Counted from the first letter of the stretch, positions 1 through 12,899 are shown. The stretch: DNA of 64,000 nt from Diphasiastrum complanatum (GCA_029204225.1 CM055100.1:62245472-62309471), one strand, 5' to 3'. A program made the numbers and translations. The notes: generated by a model from the letters alone, not told the origin.

Positions 1-1
1 C

Positions 2-592
2 TTACGCTCGAGCAGTTATTACAAAAGATATGTGATGGCCTATGCCATGCGTACTTACCAGATGACTGGCTTATTGAAAACCAACGTGGAGTGGACCTGG
101 GATGAGGCATGTGAGAAGACTTTTCAGGAATTAAAAGTAGCTTTGGCTAACACTCCAATATTGAAACCACCTATGTACGACAGGGAGTTCTTCGTTTTCA
201 CGAGCACCACGGACACGTGCATAAACTGTTGTCTGGCCCAGATTTGGGACAAAAAATATCACCCTATTATTTTTATAGGGAGAAAACTGAACAAAGCCGA
301 ACTTAATTATAGTAAGGCTGAGAAAATTTGTTTGGGGATAGCTTACGCTGCCGCCAAACTAAGACATTACTTATTACATCGGAAAGTGACTTTCTTTACC
401 AAGAGTACTGCAGTCACCTTGATGATGAATAAACTAGAACCTCTCGAGCACTTAATGAAGTGGATAATCTCCCTTCAAGAGTTTGACTATACCCTCCAAA
501 GCAAGCCGCCTAAACTGCAGGGGCTAAACGATTGTATTTGCGAGCTGGGAGGGGTTACAAAGATAGACGATGAGTGGGAGACTGATCACTGA
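2..592 (+). pseudogene. Ty3/gypsy RNase H fragment (Tat/Athila-like)
   Basis: A reading frame open from the left edge encodes the end of reverse transcriptase and the RNase H domain of a Ty3/gypsy polyprotein. Family landmarks are the connection segment (around residues 20-45, a Trp-Asp-Glu-Ala then Phe-Gln-Glu-Leu-Lys pattern) and an RNase H core where the usual first acidic residue of the T-D-A-S type motif is degraded to Ser-Thr-Thr-Asp. Later come GRKLNKAELNYSKAEK and a final Leu-Asn-Asp segment where active copies have A-D-x-L-S-R. The reverse transcriptase proper lies outside the window. The frame stops just before the integrase section, which continues in shifted frames. It is a decayed, truncated copy. 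Lineage assignment to Tat/Athila rests on the integrase linker that follows and is an inference. Confidence 0.8.
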
Positions 593-599
593 AGAGAAC

Positions 600-1170
600 T
601 TTTGAAGGTAGACGTTGACACAATTCCTGAGTGGTATACATCTTTAGCAACGTACCTATCCACACTAGAGACACCCAGCAATATGACAATTTCAGAAAAA
701 CAAAAGCTACGTCTACAAGCCCTAAAGTTCGCTTTAATAGGGGGCACACTGTATAATGAGGTGTAGAAGGGTTGTATCGAAGATGTGTCACTCCTGAAGA
801 AGCCAAATTTATACTAGAGGAGTGCCACGATTCTGCCTGTGGGGCCACTTTGCCGGCCAACTCATAGGGCAAAAAATTCTGAGGTCGGGTTACTGGTGGC
901 CGACACTATTCCAAGATGTCCATTTACATGCCCGAAACTGCGCCACCTGTCAACAAGTTGACAAGACGGATAACAGGGTGTGATCGTTAGTTCCAATACA
1001 GGCATGTCTCCCCTTTGAAAAATGGGGCATCGACTTCGTTGGCCCAATACACCCAACTTCATCTAGCCGAAAACATTATATCATAGTGGCCACTAACTAT
1101 TTCACAAAGTGGGTCGAGGCACGGGCTGTGGCCAAAGACAATGCAAAAGAAACCGCCTGGTTCTTACTAG
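600..1170 (+). pseudogene. Ty3/gypsy integrase fragment (same element)
   Basis: Translating across frames gives the RNase H-integrase linker (WYTSLATYLSTLETPS, then LRLQALKFALIG), an HHCC zinc-binding region (GHFAGQLIGQKILRSGYWWP, HLHARNCATCQQVDK) and the start of the catalytic core (FEKWGIDFVGPI, then FTKWVEA). These segments match Tat/Athila-type integrases. Stops occur near 757, 870 and 980, with at least two frame changes, so no protein can be made. Only the first catalytic Asp (in GIDFVG) is present; the rest of the core is cut off at about 1,170, where Ty1/copia sequence begins. This is a breakpoint between unrelated elements, not a fusion gene. Confidence 0.78.
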
Positions 1171-1202
1171 CCAACACCGAAAGTGAGACACTTGACTTAT
1201 CG

Positions 1203-1880
1203 AAGTATCCTTATCACTCACTAATAGGTGATAGATGATGCACTAGACCAAATCTTGCATACACTTTCAGCACATTAAGTCAATTCATATCTAATCCTAG
1301 GAACTTACATTGGAAAGTATTAACTAAGAGTGATGAAATATATTCAAGGCAATATAGATCAGATGTTGTGTTATGATGGAAATGCTATTAACCCAATGGT
1401 TCTTCAAGGCTATTTCGACTCAGATTGGGGAGGAAATGTTTCTACCAGAAGATCTACCTCCAGATTCTGTTTCTTTCTGGCAGGGGGACCAATTTCGAGG
1501 AATTTGAGAAAGCAAAAATCAAATTGCGCTCTCTTCAATTGAGGCAGAGTATATCGCAACATGTCAGGCTTCAAAAGAAGCTATCTGGATCAGACTACTA
1601 CTTCACAATCTACATCACACTCAATTTCAACCTACTACCATTCTATATGACAACATGACCTGTATTTCACTGTCGTTGAATTCCAGGTTTCATGCACATT
1701 GAAATCCAGTACCACTTTATTCGGGAAAAGGTTTTCTCAGGGCAAGTGATCTTTGACTACTGCTCCACATCTAAAATGGTCATAGACATATTCAACAAGG
1801 CTCTTTCCAAGATCAAGCATCAGAAATTCTTCGACATGCTGAATCTGACAAGGATACTCAAGGCACCAACCGTGACCTTA
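1203..1880 (+). pseudogene. Ty1/copia RT C-terminus and RNase H fragment
   Basis: The copia signature CTRPNLAYTLSTLSQFISNP starts near 1,233. It is followed by the RNase H motif GYFDSDWGGNVSTRRSTS and FFLAGGPISRN (around 1,408-1,500). After a stop and frame change come the EYIATCQASKEAIWIR segment (about 1,546-1,600) and the H-I-E-I-Q-Y-H-F-I-R-E-K-V segment (1,695-1,735). The order matches the last 250 or so residues of a copia Pol. At least three stops or frame changes (near 1,214, 1,540 and 1,658) make it a pseudogene. It ends directly in a polypurine tract and LTR, so this is the 3' end of a copia element whose 5' part is missing. Confidence 0.85.
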
Positions 1881-2690
1881 AGGGGGATTGTTGGAGATTA
1901 AGCTCATAGTTTTCTCCTTGGTGTTTCAATTTCATAAAAGACTCTTCATGCACATTCTTGATCCTTGAATTAATCATTGATCTAGGGTCAGATGCAACAT
2001 GTTTGCGTTTTTTGTCTTCTCATCTGATACTTGTAGGAATCATAGTTTTCTGTTTTGCCATTCTGCATATTTATTTGTGTTTCTTAACATAGACTGCAGT
2101 ACCTACAAAACCACTCTCATTCTATGTGTAGAGTAATGTCTGGTATTATACACGGGTTTCTGTGCAGTAGTTTTTGACACCTGCGACATTCTACATAGAA
2201 TCGAATCAGCCGAACTACTCGAATATCTAACCATTCCCGTTAATATCTACATTCGAATGCCAATAAAACTATTTGAAGAAGCTCGAAGACTTGGCCATCT
2301 CCGACTACTTCAACGATCGACTGCCTGACTACTTCGACAATCGACCGAATTATCCGAAGTGTCCAAATGATTCGACAATCGACTAAACATCTTTGATCTG
2401 CAACACATCGCACAGAGTAAACTGTACACTTGTCTACTGTCTATAGGTGTACTGATTTACGGATACACATTTAGTACAAATCTATAAAGTACATTCATGA
2501 CCAACGTCTAGTCAGATTAGACTAGTCCTGTAATTTTAGATTAGTTAAGGAATTCTTGTAATTACAAGTATGTTGTGAATACCTTTAAGGGTTGGAGGAT
2601 ATACAACCATCTTGAAGAGATTTGTATCAACCACCATCACCATCACCATTAGATGGTCAATCATGGAGTAGAATACACTCATCCCTCATG
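1881..2690 (+). repeat. Copia polypurine tract and 3' LTR
   Basis: The purine run AGGGGGA (1,881-1,887) is followed at 1,889 by TGTTGGAGATTAAGC, a classic copia LTR start. The same start and the same preceding 11 bp occur at the LTR that begins at 17,361 on the minus strand. The right boundary is not certain. A stretch at 2,590-2,690 recurs at 11,601-11,707, so the LTR probably ends near 2,650. Inside, 2,280-2,390 holds an irregular repeat of GACTACTTC and ATCGAC words. Confidence 0.6.
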
Positions 2691-4235
<1,545 letters not shown>

Positions 4236-4990
4236 GAACTTTGGGCTACTCCAAACTTTTCTAGACCACCAATATTTTTGCTGAGATAACCCCCAAGTTT
4301 CTGCAAATGAACCATCAAGTCATTTGTTTCAGCTTACTGGACTCAATTGTGTCCTCTTGATCTTCCCACACATGTTGAGGAATAGCATGCTTAAGTTTGG
4401 CTAACCCACCCAGGTTACATTCTATGTGATCCAACAAGTTGATAGTACCGAAGAGCATTGTGTGATCTTGCATATGTCACCGCAAAACCATAATTCCAAT
4501 GTTTTCTTTGCACTTCACATGGATGTCATTTTTCAATGCAGTTTTGGTATGTGTCCTTCTACATGGATAGATTGACAGCCCTCTTTTGAAGTTTTGCTGA
4601 ATGACATCCCAAGTCCAAGTTATTACATTCTTGGGGTCTTGATTTGCTTTTTCAAGTTGTATTAAGAAGCATACACATGCATTTGATAGTGACCCTCTCT
4701 CTCTAATCTCCATAATGTAGCTTAGAGGCAACCTCCTCCTGACTTTCAGGATATGTTCAATGCCTAGCCATGGAACTCCAACGTATATGCTTTTTTCTTA
4801 AAGATTTCCATGTTGCAAGTTTCACTTCATCATCTTTGTCTATGCTTTCAATCCACTGTAGAAACTAGAATAATCAAGTTGGAATAGCTCTGCTCTTTTT
4901 CTTTGTGTTAGGCTGTGAAAATGATCTTATTACTCTTGGAAACTTGGACAATGTTACAATCGCTTGAAAATGTAACGAGTTCTACAGAAA
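4236..4990 (-). pseudogene. Unidentified decayed coding stretch
   Basis: On the minus strand a frame of 84 codons (4,731-4,477) is followed, after one in-frame stop, by about 50 further codons in the same frame (to about 4,330). Upstream, similar-looking protein text appears in shifted frames back to about 4,950. Visible segments are VITWTWDVIQQNFKRGLSIY, DHTMLFGTINLLDHIECNL and KLKHAIPQHVWEDQEDTIES. Composition is protein-like (Trp, charged residues, amphipathic spacing) and unlike the retroelement domains elsewhere in the window. I do not recognise the family. It could be a decayed host-gene fragment or an exon cluster of a DNA transposon. The call as once-coding rests on same-frame continuity across one stop. 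Confidence 0.35.
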
Positions 4991-5044
4991 TAGCCCTTTT
5001 TCAGTATTCAGTAAATATCTGTGTGAAATTAAAATAGATCCAAT

Positions 5045-5270
5045 TTCACAAAATTAAATTGAGAATTCAATGATGTCATAAGGTAAAGCTTAGAAACAAT
5101 ATACATGCAACCAAAAAAGTCAAAGAATCTAAATCAAAGCAATAATGTATTACTGTTCGGCACAAATTCTCTTGGCAAATCAGTAAACACAAAATCTTAG
5201 ACAAACAGCATTCTCTTGGTTTATGGATATTTAAGAACCATAGAAAGCATATGGCATATGTCAAGAAAAA
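5045..5270 (-). repeat. Dispersed repeat, copy 1 (partner at 27.6-27.86 kb)
   Basis: Read on the minus strand, this segment matches 27,600-27,859 on the plus strand. Shared words include GACTTTTTTGGTTGCATGT versus AACTTTTTTGGTTGCATGT, then CTAAGCTTTAC(C/T) and TATGACATCA. The second copy is the site into which the hAT-1 transposon inserted. The nature of the repeat is unknown. Confidence 0.6.
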
Positions 5271-5299
5271 CTGCCATTGTTTCTATTGAGCTGAGAGAT

Positions 5300-6060
5300 A
5301 TATCTGTCTTATATTCATCAGATATAGTTAGATAAATAAGTTCACGAATAAGTTTTCCTCGACTCAATTTCAATTGGATGTCAAAACACTAAGCCACAGC
5401 AATTTTTACATGGTTTATAACCGCAGCCAGTGCTTTCCCAACGGACATCCACCAATGGGGAGCAAGGATGCATGTGAATGAGCAGTTTTGTATGCAATAT
5501 AGTAAGAGTGTTGTTCCCATACACACATCCATAAAATCCATGATGCTCCTGCTTCAAATATTGTTGAAAATTGCAAAAGAGAGTATGATATCCACCCCTT
5601 ACAAAGATTGGAAAATGATGTGCAGTTTTTCTGGTCAAGGATTTTCTATTTCAATAAGAACAATGTAGCATATTATAAAACATGATGCCGATCCACCTCA
5701 TCTTGACCACAAACACCAACAGTCAGCAAAAATTAAATCATCAGAGATAATCAAGTCAAGTAGAAGAAACTGAACCACAACATGTAATAGTCACTTGCAT
5801 GTGTTAAAACACTGGAAACTTCCAGCATCTCTTGAATGTTTCAGGTCCAAACACAGAAGGGTGTCCAATAACAAAAAATTTACCCTCCCTCAAAAATTTA
5901 TCGCACAGATCACTCACTGCACCTTATTGTGGACAGCAAGGGCTACTGCGAATTATCTTGGACTTGACCAAATAATCATGAAAATAAGCATATATCTGCC
6001 ATGCAGATAAGCTGAACAAGGGTAAAGACAGATTGCTCTTGTTTCTATATATATTCTCAG
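5300..6060. other. 3' flank of the PP2C gene
   Basis: No coding signal. It lies just downstream of the PP2C stop codon on the minus strand, so its right part (about 5,800-6,064) probably holds the 3' untranslated region. I could not place a poly(A) signal with confidence. Confidence 0.4.
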
Positions 6061-6064
6061 TAAG

Positions 6065-8312
6065 CTACCTATATCTGGTCATCAAGTCAACAACGACCAC
6101 ACTTATGTTATCACTGCTCCCTTTGGCCAACGCTAGCTTTGTTAAAAGCGCCGCAGCAGCAGCAGCTGGTGATACATAGCCTTCGTCCTCGCCAAGTGAA
6201 GATGAAGGGCCTGTCTTGTGTGCTCGTCGATGACCAGCTAGACATCTTCTGGCAATATCACAAACTACATCATTGGATAAAACATCCCAAAGACCATCAC
6301 TTGCCAAAATCAGGCATTCATCATCCTCTGAGCGTTGTGCAAATGTAACTTCAGGATCAGCAATCACATAAGGCTTCAAATACCAGTCACCTGCAAGCTC
6401 TGCTATGTAAGTATCTATGATAAGCCAAGAGAATTTGTGCAGAACAGTAATACCAGAAGCCTGGCCTGTCACTAATATTGCAAGGAGAGCAAGAGCTCAA
6501 ATCTTTATTTCATGGTTTATAAAGGATAGCAGAAAATGATTTGATCCTACAGACTGAACAACAGTACAACCCCACCTAACGCCCGAGACATCGCAAGAAC
6601 ACCAAGAACTCGAGGGCCATCCCAAAAGATCACTCTACCTCCAGCAGCTTCAATTCGTGCCATTTCATCTTCTCGATCAGGCTGTGGACATGAATCAGCA
6701 ACTTCTTAAATAGGTGATACAACATGAGGATGAGACCAGTGAAACACCAACATGTTTGAAGCTAGAATAAATCAAGCATACAATTACATCACTTTCCAAA
6801 CACATCAGGAAATAAACAGCATTATTGCTTTGTAACACAAGGAAAGTAAAGAAACTACCAAGACAAGATGGTGCATCCAAGCAACTGCTATGGCCAGTCT
6901 TAGAGATTCACCTTGTGGTCAACAGTAAGGGGAATAGCCTGGCCATTCCGAGACAGAACAGCCCTAGAGTCACCACAGTTAGCAACAATAATCTGGCATG
7001 AACCAACAAGAGCTACCACTGCCGTTGACCCCACAGTTTCAGAAAATACAGGTTCTGCATTATGACCACCTATGTCTTGATCTATTTTAAAAAAAGAAGC
7101 TGCAAAAGCCCTCCTCCATTGGGAATCCCATATATTATCTGCACCAAAACCTGGGTTCTCTGCATCTCCAATGGCTCTGATCAAAGCTCTATGAAGGTGG
7201 TCCTTGCAATAGGCAGCAGCCTGCAACATAGGTCTTATCTGTAAGTTGCACTTAAAAACATGGTTGCAACAGAAACCACCAAATCCTATTTTCTGAAACT
7301 TGTCTTCATGAAAGATCTCCCAGATGGCAAAGAATTGATCTTACTGCTGACTAGCCTTGTGAATTACCAGTTAAGACTACGTAACAATTGCGAAAAGGAC
7401 TCCTACCTGAGATCCTCCATGTCCATCATAAACTCCATAGAAATGAAGATCAGAACTTCCTTCTGGCTCAGAAGAATCACTGCGACTGCATGCCCCTACT
7501 AAAGCAGATGGAAGCTGCAAAAATGAAGGCACGACAGTAACAGCATCTTCCATCTCTCGACGCCTTCCACATACAGACACTAATCCGTGAGACGGGTTCC
7601 AATCACCTGAAACACAGCCACATCTGCTTACTTTCGGACTAGAAACCACGATATCTTTACTTGCAGGGATCTGGCTGCTTGAATCAGCAAACCGGGGTGG
7701 AGATTCTTCATCTGCCTGCTTTGATACTTCAATAACCCCTGTGGCGTCACCATTAGACTGTTGAGGATGTGTTGCAGCGCAGACATTATCTGTACTGCAA
7801 ACTACACCAGCGCTTGCAGCATCGGTTCCTTTAGGACCAGCAGTGCTGTTAAAATTTGCAGGTTCTCTGTCACTTGGAACTCTGCTGTTAAGATCCACAA
7901 TTTTTCTAAAGCCAAAAGGCTTGCCATCAACTCCAGACCCACTAGATGCGGTATGAGAACTTGAAGCCCACTCACTTCCGGACAATGGGGTGCAATTTGC
8001 TCCTTTCAAAGTAGCACACGTTTCTTTGACACCGTTAGTCTTTGAAGATGTCACACTGTATCTACAAGAGCCATCACTTTCAACCTTCCCAAACGTGAAG
8101 TCCAAACTTAGCTTGTCTTTACATGAGGAAATTAGACCATCTCTTCCACGAGCTCGCTTCAATGAAGGTTCCTCGTAACAATCAGTAGTGGAAATGATCC
8201 TTATTCTCCGGATTTCCATTCTTCTTCGCCGTGCAGCATATGCTATAGATTTGCAACCGACAGGTGTCTCGACCAACCCACATGTGACTTTACCATCATC
8301 TGGCAAGGCCAT
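6065..8312 (-). CDS. Protein phosphatase 2C, clade A (ABA signalling)
   Basis: Four exons on the minus strand: 8,312-7,407, 7,220-6,912, 6,681-6,576 and 6,390-6,065, joined at GT-AG introns in phases 0, 0 and 1, giving 548 codons. The ATG at 8,312 is used because the frame upstream to 8,351 opens only with TTG. The N-terminal third is low in conservation except for an Arg-rich [12 protein letters not shown] motif seen in clade A enzymes such as the HAI group. The catalytic domain starts near residue 240 ([17 protein letters not shown]) and holds the metal-binding Glu/Asp residues in [27 protein letters not shown] and [12 protein letters not shown] Trp lies in [20 protein letters not shown], at the position of the residue that docks in the gate of ABA-bound PYR/PYL receptors. 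Known clade A enzymes dephosphorylate SnRK2 kinases in the nucleus and cytosol and are blocked by receptor plus ABA. All motifs are intact, so it is probably functional. Confidence 0.93.
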
Positions 8313-9168
8313 ACCCTCCGTTCTTCTAAATTCCCAAAAAACACTCCGCAACTCAAAGAGATAGAATCAGAGAGTTCAGTTTAGCGAGAATATAGCCAGA
8401 AAGTAAAGCTGCAAAACTTGATCGCATTTAGATTCAGATAAACGATTTGGCCACTTCTCCAAAGAATCAAATAGCATGAGAAATATCAGGAAGTGTGATC
8501 CAACACTTTAAAAGAAGTATCCAATTCAGAAGAAAGCGAGGCCAGACTAGAAAGCTTTGATACCTAAAAAAGATGTTGGATTCGGATAACCCTCAGTTGA
8601 TCTAGCACAAAAGAATGGAAAGCTTCACAGTCCCTCGATGACAATCCCTTAGCCCTTATCCGCGCCACTCAGAAATGGAAAAGAACCTGACAATATATGA
8701 TCAAAATGCACAAAAGGTCCTGTTCTTCTGCCCCTGCTCTATCTGCAAACTTTCGGCTAACTACTCAAACCATGATGCGTGCTTAAGATTGGCACGCATA
8801 AAATGGCCAAAGAGTAGTAGTCTAAAGAGGGTTTTTATAACTCTAAATAGCTTCTCTGTTTGCTAGTCTTTCAGAACTCAACAAAGAGAATGATTCAAGA
8901 TAAAATAGCACACTGTTTAATTTACGGCACCTTTCTCACGACTGCTTGATGAATGCACAGAAACTTGAAGAATGGACCAACTCAAGCACGACTAGAATGA
9001 GATCCAGCTGTTCCTGAAGAACTATCAGGTACGAAAAATGCAAGCAGCTTATACATAATGTTGTTACCTTGTGTTTTGAGATACAGGAAATTGCCCGTGA
9101 GATTACAATCAGCATTAAAAACTTCCCAAATCCTTGATTGAGCCTGAGAATGGCTGTACAGATGAAAA
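8313..9168 (-). other. 5' leader/upstream region of the PP2C gene
   Basis: No other gene is seen. The region between the ATG and the CACGTG cluster is T-rich on the coding strand and could hold a 5' untranslated exon with an intron, as is common for clade A PP2C genes. I could not fix a donor-acceptor pair or a transcription start from sequence alone. Confidence 0.35.
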
Positions 9169-9312
9169 ACCACAAAACCTTGTCCTGCACTTGAATTTTG
9201 CAGGCTCCGGAGCAGAAAAACACACCAAAAACAGCAGCTGACCACAAAACCTTGTCCTGCAGTTGAATTTTGCAGGCTCAGGAGCAGAAAAACACACCAA
9301 AAACAGCGGCTG
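9169..9312. repeat. 72-bp tandem duplication upstream of PP2C
   Basis: Two head-to-tail copies, 9,169-9,240 and 9,241-9,312, exactly 72 bp each, differ at three positions. Each carries TTGAATTTTGCAGGCTC and CAGAAAAACACACC. It lies about 0.9 kb upstream of the PP2C start codon. The few differences point to a fairly recent duplication. Confidence 0.95.
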
Positions 9313-9604
9313 CTGGTGCGATTCCGAGCGGAAGAAGCCACAAAAGGGGTGTGGGAGCAGCGATTTCGCAATTGCTTTAAGCTTTGGCTGGAAAAGATGA
9401 AACTCGCATCAGAAATTGCCGACAAATGCACAGGAAAAGCAATAAAAAACGCAGAAGAAGAAGAAGAAGAGCAGCAGTATGAGGAACAGATGCAAGGAGA
9501 GGACCCAAATAAATGGCACGCTAGGAATTGAAGCCGCACTCCGTTGGATCTTATCACAACCGTTCAGATTTCCCCACGCATCCACAACTGAGAATCCAGT
9601 ACAC

Positions 9605-9862
9605 CACGTGTCGCAATATCTATGGCGCGCTTCGAACCAGGTATTGCCGTGAAGCCCCCGTCCAGCCTCCTTTCGCAGCAAATGCACTCAAACTCAGCTC
9701 CAATGAGATCGCACCATCTGCACGGCTGTAATCCACCAGCATTTTAAAGCAAGGCACTTGGATCGCCGACACGTGGCAACATCGCCACCTGCAGCACCAT
9801 CAACGGTCGATCGTCATCACGTGGTAAGATCTGAACGGTGCAGGGATCGAAATCATCACGTG
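9605..9862 (-). promoter_or_regulatory. Four CACGTG (G-box/ABRE-type) boxes upstream of PP2C
   Basis: CACGTG occurs at 9,605-9,610, 9,770-9,775, 9,818-9,823 and 9,857-9,862. The flanks are CCACGTGTCGC, GACACGTGGCAA, ATCACGTGGTAA and ATCACGTGCTAC. ACGTGG and ACGTGT are cores of ABA-responsive elements bound by bZIP factors of the ABF/AREB type. Clade A PP2C genes are known ABA-induced feedback genes, so the cluster fits as the promoter of the divergently placed minus-strand gene. The distance to the ATG (about 1.3-1.55 kb) requires a long leader or a distal enhancer role. Confidence 0.6.
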
Positions 9863-10009
9863 CTACTGGGCCTGCCAGGACGGCCTGCCCGCTGCCCCCT
9901 GCCCTTGACTCCCGTCGGGCTGTAAATTTTAGCTTCTGGGCCCGCCCGGTTAGATCTATGCCACGTTGCCATATGCCACTTGGAGCCTTCCCAAGCGTCG
10001 ATCACAAGC

Positions 10010-10062
10010 ACTTGGCAAAATCCGATGATCTCCCAAGAGATCCAACGGTGGCGGGCCCAAAA
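10010..10062. repeat. Promoter-type repeat word, copy 1
   Basis: ACTTGGCAAAATCCGATG followed by ATCCAACGGTGGCGGGCC resembles 25,804-25,856 at about three quarters of positions. Both lie in GC-richer, CACGTG-bearing surroundings. The ORF spanning this area has no recognisable protein. Confidence 0.5.
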
Positions 10063-10449
10063 GAGCTGGGATAGACTACAAGCCCTTCAAGGGCCTCCTT
10101 GCATTTTTTAAGAAAAGGCCAAGAAAGAGAAAGTCTAACAATGAAAGCTATGGAGCCCAATTTTAGAAATAATTTTTAAAGCTGGAAAATGAATAAGTCA
10201 AACTTCATTGAAAAGTCAAAATTTTCAAACCCACCATTTTGAAGGCCAATATTAAGTCAAACTAGATTCCACTTCACTTTGAAAGCCCAGTGAATAAGTC
10301 AAAACTATATTTTGAAAGCCAAGGTTATAAAATTCCTTTAAAGAACATGTTTTGAAGGGCTTAAGCTTCATTGCACTTATAAGTTGAAGGGACAACCATC
10401 AACCTGAAGTCCTTCCAAAGATAGTATTCTTCATATGGAAAGGAGTGCA

Positions 10450-10469
10450 CCCCCCCCCCCCCCCCCCCC
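10450..10469. repeat. Poly(C) run
   Basis: Twenty consecutive cytosines. The length may be affected by sequencing or assembly error. Confidence 0.9.
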
Positions 10470-10723
10470 AAATTCCAAGCAAAGACACCTCATTTTGTCT
10501 TTTATTTTATATTTTATTTTTGAGCTTGTAAGTTGTAGGTTCCTTCACATGGGTGCAATCCAAATCTAAAAAGAGGTGTCTATCTACAAATATGCCACTT
10601 GTCTTTACACCAATTAGGTTTTGACAAGGCTGTGTGTTTAGTTGGTCAAGGAAGTTTGTGAATTTCCAAAAATTTTAGGTGATTATTCTAGTTTTGACAT
10701 ATTGCTCTTGAAATCAAGCATAC

Positions 10724-10890
10724 ATGCACATTGGCCATGAAAGTCCACCATGAAACACATGCCTATGAATAGGCCACTCATGCACATCAGCCATGAAGAA
10801 CCACCATGAAAAGGTGGCCCCAAATAGGCCACTCATGCACAGTCTCCCGCAAAGGTCCACCATGAAACAAGTGTCTACAAATAGGCCATA
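10724..10890. repeat. 55-56-bp tandem repeat, three copies
   Basis: Copies at 10,724-10,779, 10,780-10,834 and 10,835-10,890 each start ATGCACA, contain CCACCATGAAA and end AATAGGCCA. A fourth partial start (CATACATGCACATTGGCCATG) sits near 10,970. The open frame across it is a by-product of the repeat. Confidence 0.9.
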
Positions 10891-11600
10891 TGTCAAAATG
10901 AAAAGAATTGCTTAAAAACTTGGAAATTCCCTTTGGTAGATGACAAGATGCTTTTTAAATAGAGCATACATGCACATTGGCCATGGAGGTGCATGGTAAA
11001 TGAGAGAGTTGTGCATGTAGCTTGCCATATAGAAACCCATTAAAACCCTCAATTTATTACTTTCACTAGGATGTTTTGGCCTTATCTTGCAAAGGACAAT
11101 CTATAAAGGTCCTCAATCTATATATTCTTAGAATTTTTGGTATTACCTTGCAAAGTAAAGACTATGTAGTACTTGCTCAAGTTTTTTAGAGAATGTGAGT
11201 AAGTCAAAATTATAGGAAGTGCCTAAAATGTTTAAGAGTTGGTTAGCTTGATGATAGGTGCTTTTGGAAATATGGACTTTGGACCTTAGGGCCTTTCACA
11301 CACATGCCTAGGGCATGTATATTTGTCAAAAAATCAACATTCACCATAGAAGAGAAAATTAAAAGGCCATTATCTCATTTTGCATTAAAAAGTAAGGACC
11401 CTTGTGTGGTAGATGACTTGGCTAAAAAAAATCTAATTTGGGTAAGTGAACATGCCAAGCACTACCCCTCTACATCTCCACTATAATAGGGTCCGTAGTT
11501 TTCAGGAAACATTCGAATTTGAATATTTTACGTTGAAGAACATGAATCAGCGTGTTCCATACCACCATTGTAGTAACAATAGCGGGCTCCCACACACTAA
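10891..11600. other. AT-rich intergenic DNA
   Basis: No gene is supported. A 60-codon frame at 11,304-11,486 has no recognisable features. Confidence 0.4.
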
Positions 11601-11707
11601 GGGTTGGAAAATATGTCACCACCTCTCCAAGCTGGTGGTATCAACCACCATTGCCATTAGTTGCATCATAATTAAGAATTCAATCATGGTGCAAAATACG
11701 CTCATTC
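11601..11707. repeat. Dispersed repeat, partner of 2,590-2,690
   Basis: Shares GGGTTGGA, ATCAACCACCAT, GCCATTAG or CACCATTAG, TCAATCATGG and AATAC(A/G)CTCAT in the same order as the end of the copia LTR near 2.6 kb. It is probably the end of a related solo LTR or a shared miniature element. Confidence 0.5.
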
Positions 11708-12563
11708 AGAGAGAATTATGTAGGTTGCTATATGAGAGAGAAGCGAGAGTGAACGTCCAATATGAGCTTTCGTGTGCACAATCTAGAAGGGGACTATGAA
11801 TGAGATAAGTGTGAATGGACATCACTAATGTTGGCCCCCTTGTGTGTGAAAATCGCCCTTAGTCATTCTAGAAAAATGCACAACTTTTACCTCATGCATG
11901 AATTTAAGCCAACTTGTCTTTTGTGTATGACTTTCTTGCATAATAAATTCATGAAATTGATTGTCATTATGTATCTCGTTAATTTTCTATTTACATACAA
12001 ATCTTGCATGTTTTTTTTTGCTCTCTTTATACCACATTACCTTTTATGCATTGATATTTAACTTTTCATGTAAATGTAGTATAGAGAAAAAATTTCAAGG
12101 GTAGATTATTGTGGATGTTCCATTGCCAAGTTTTGGGTTTGGGATTAGAAATCTTTCTACTCTAAGATAATAACATGAAATCAATAGGATAGGCTACTAG
12201 ATGACACTTTTTCGCGTTTGCATATAATCACAATTCACTCACAACATCCAAAATGACAATGCTCTCTAAGATCACTCTTTTTCTAAAGCATATCATATAG
12301 GTCTAAATACCTTCTATAACTGTGAAATATGTTGATTCATTTCCATTGAGCATTTATTATGTATTAGTAGAGGACGAGAAATGGGATTATTTTTGGATAT
12401 TTAGAATTGCATCGTCAATAATTAAATATTGCTAAATCAATCTAGAAATAAAACCTACACTCTTAGATTGGGGCTTGAAATTTTGATCATGCACGGAGGG
12501 AAATTAATAAACTTATTGACAAAATTTGTGACGTAAAACACAATAAAAAAATTTGTCTCACGC
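11708..12563. other. AT-rich intergenic DNA
   Basis: No gene, repeat array or RNA signal recognised. Confidence 0.4.
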
Positions 12564-12899
12564 TTAGCATCTCTTGGAGCATATGTCAAAAATGTCAAAA
12601 TCCAACAAATAATAATGTTTGGTTACCAAATGATGGATCAGGAATGTGAAAGTTTTGGCTTCAGCTACATAACCAATCAGAGTATTTGATATATTGAGGA
12701 TAATAAGTGCAAAAGCTTTACCATCCTTCGATTTCCATTTCAAGTCTTCTATGTCGTCTTCAGGCTTCACTTCAATACCTATAACAACATCCCACAACTC
12801 GTTGGCGATAAGCAAGGACTTCATTTTAAATTTCCATAAATGATAATTGGATCCATTCAGCTTGTCTACGATAAGACTGACTTTAGTTTGAGAATCCAT
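12564..12899 (-). pseudogene. Ty1/copia Gag N-terminus
   Basis: The frame begins at an ATG at 12,899 and shows the copia Gag N-terminal pattern: LNGSNYHLWKFKMKSLLIAN, then LWDVVIG, then WKSKDGKAFALIILNISN. This matches the UBN2/DUF4219-type start of copia polyproteins. Similarity ends about residue 80 and the frame stops at 12,564, so only the first fifth of Gag remains and no protease, integrase or RT follows downstream. It lies about 170 bp downstream of a primer-binding-like site and an LTR-like block (13,082-13,907), the normal spacing for a 5' end of a minus-strand copia element. Confidence 0.8.

Noticed and set aside
8313-8351. Thirteen extra N-terminal codons for the PP2C protein
   Set aside because: The extension opens with TTG; the first ATG is at 8,312.
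8982-9557. 191-codon Ser/Cys-rich minus frame and its plus-strand shadows upstream of PP2C
   Set aside because: It spans the 72-bp duplication and a GAA/TTC run, has no recognisable domain and lies in the expected leader/promoter.
9838-10074. 78-codon plus frame
   Set aside because: GC-rich promoter-type DNA with no protein family and no codon support; the shared word with 25.8 kb argues for a non-coding role.
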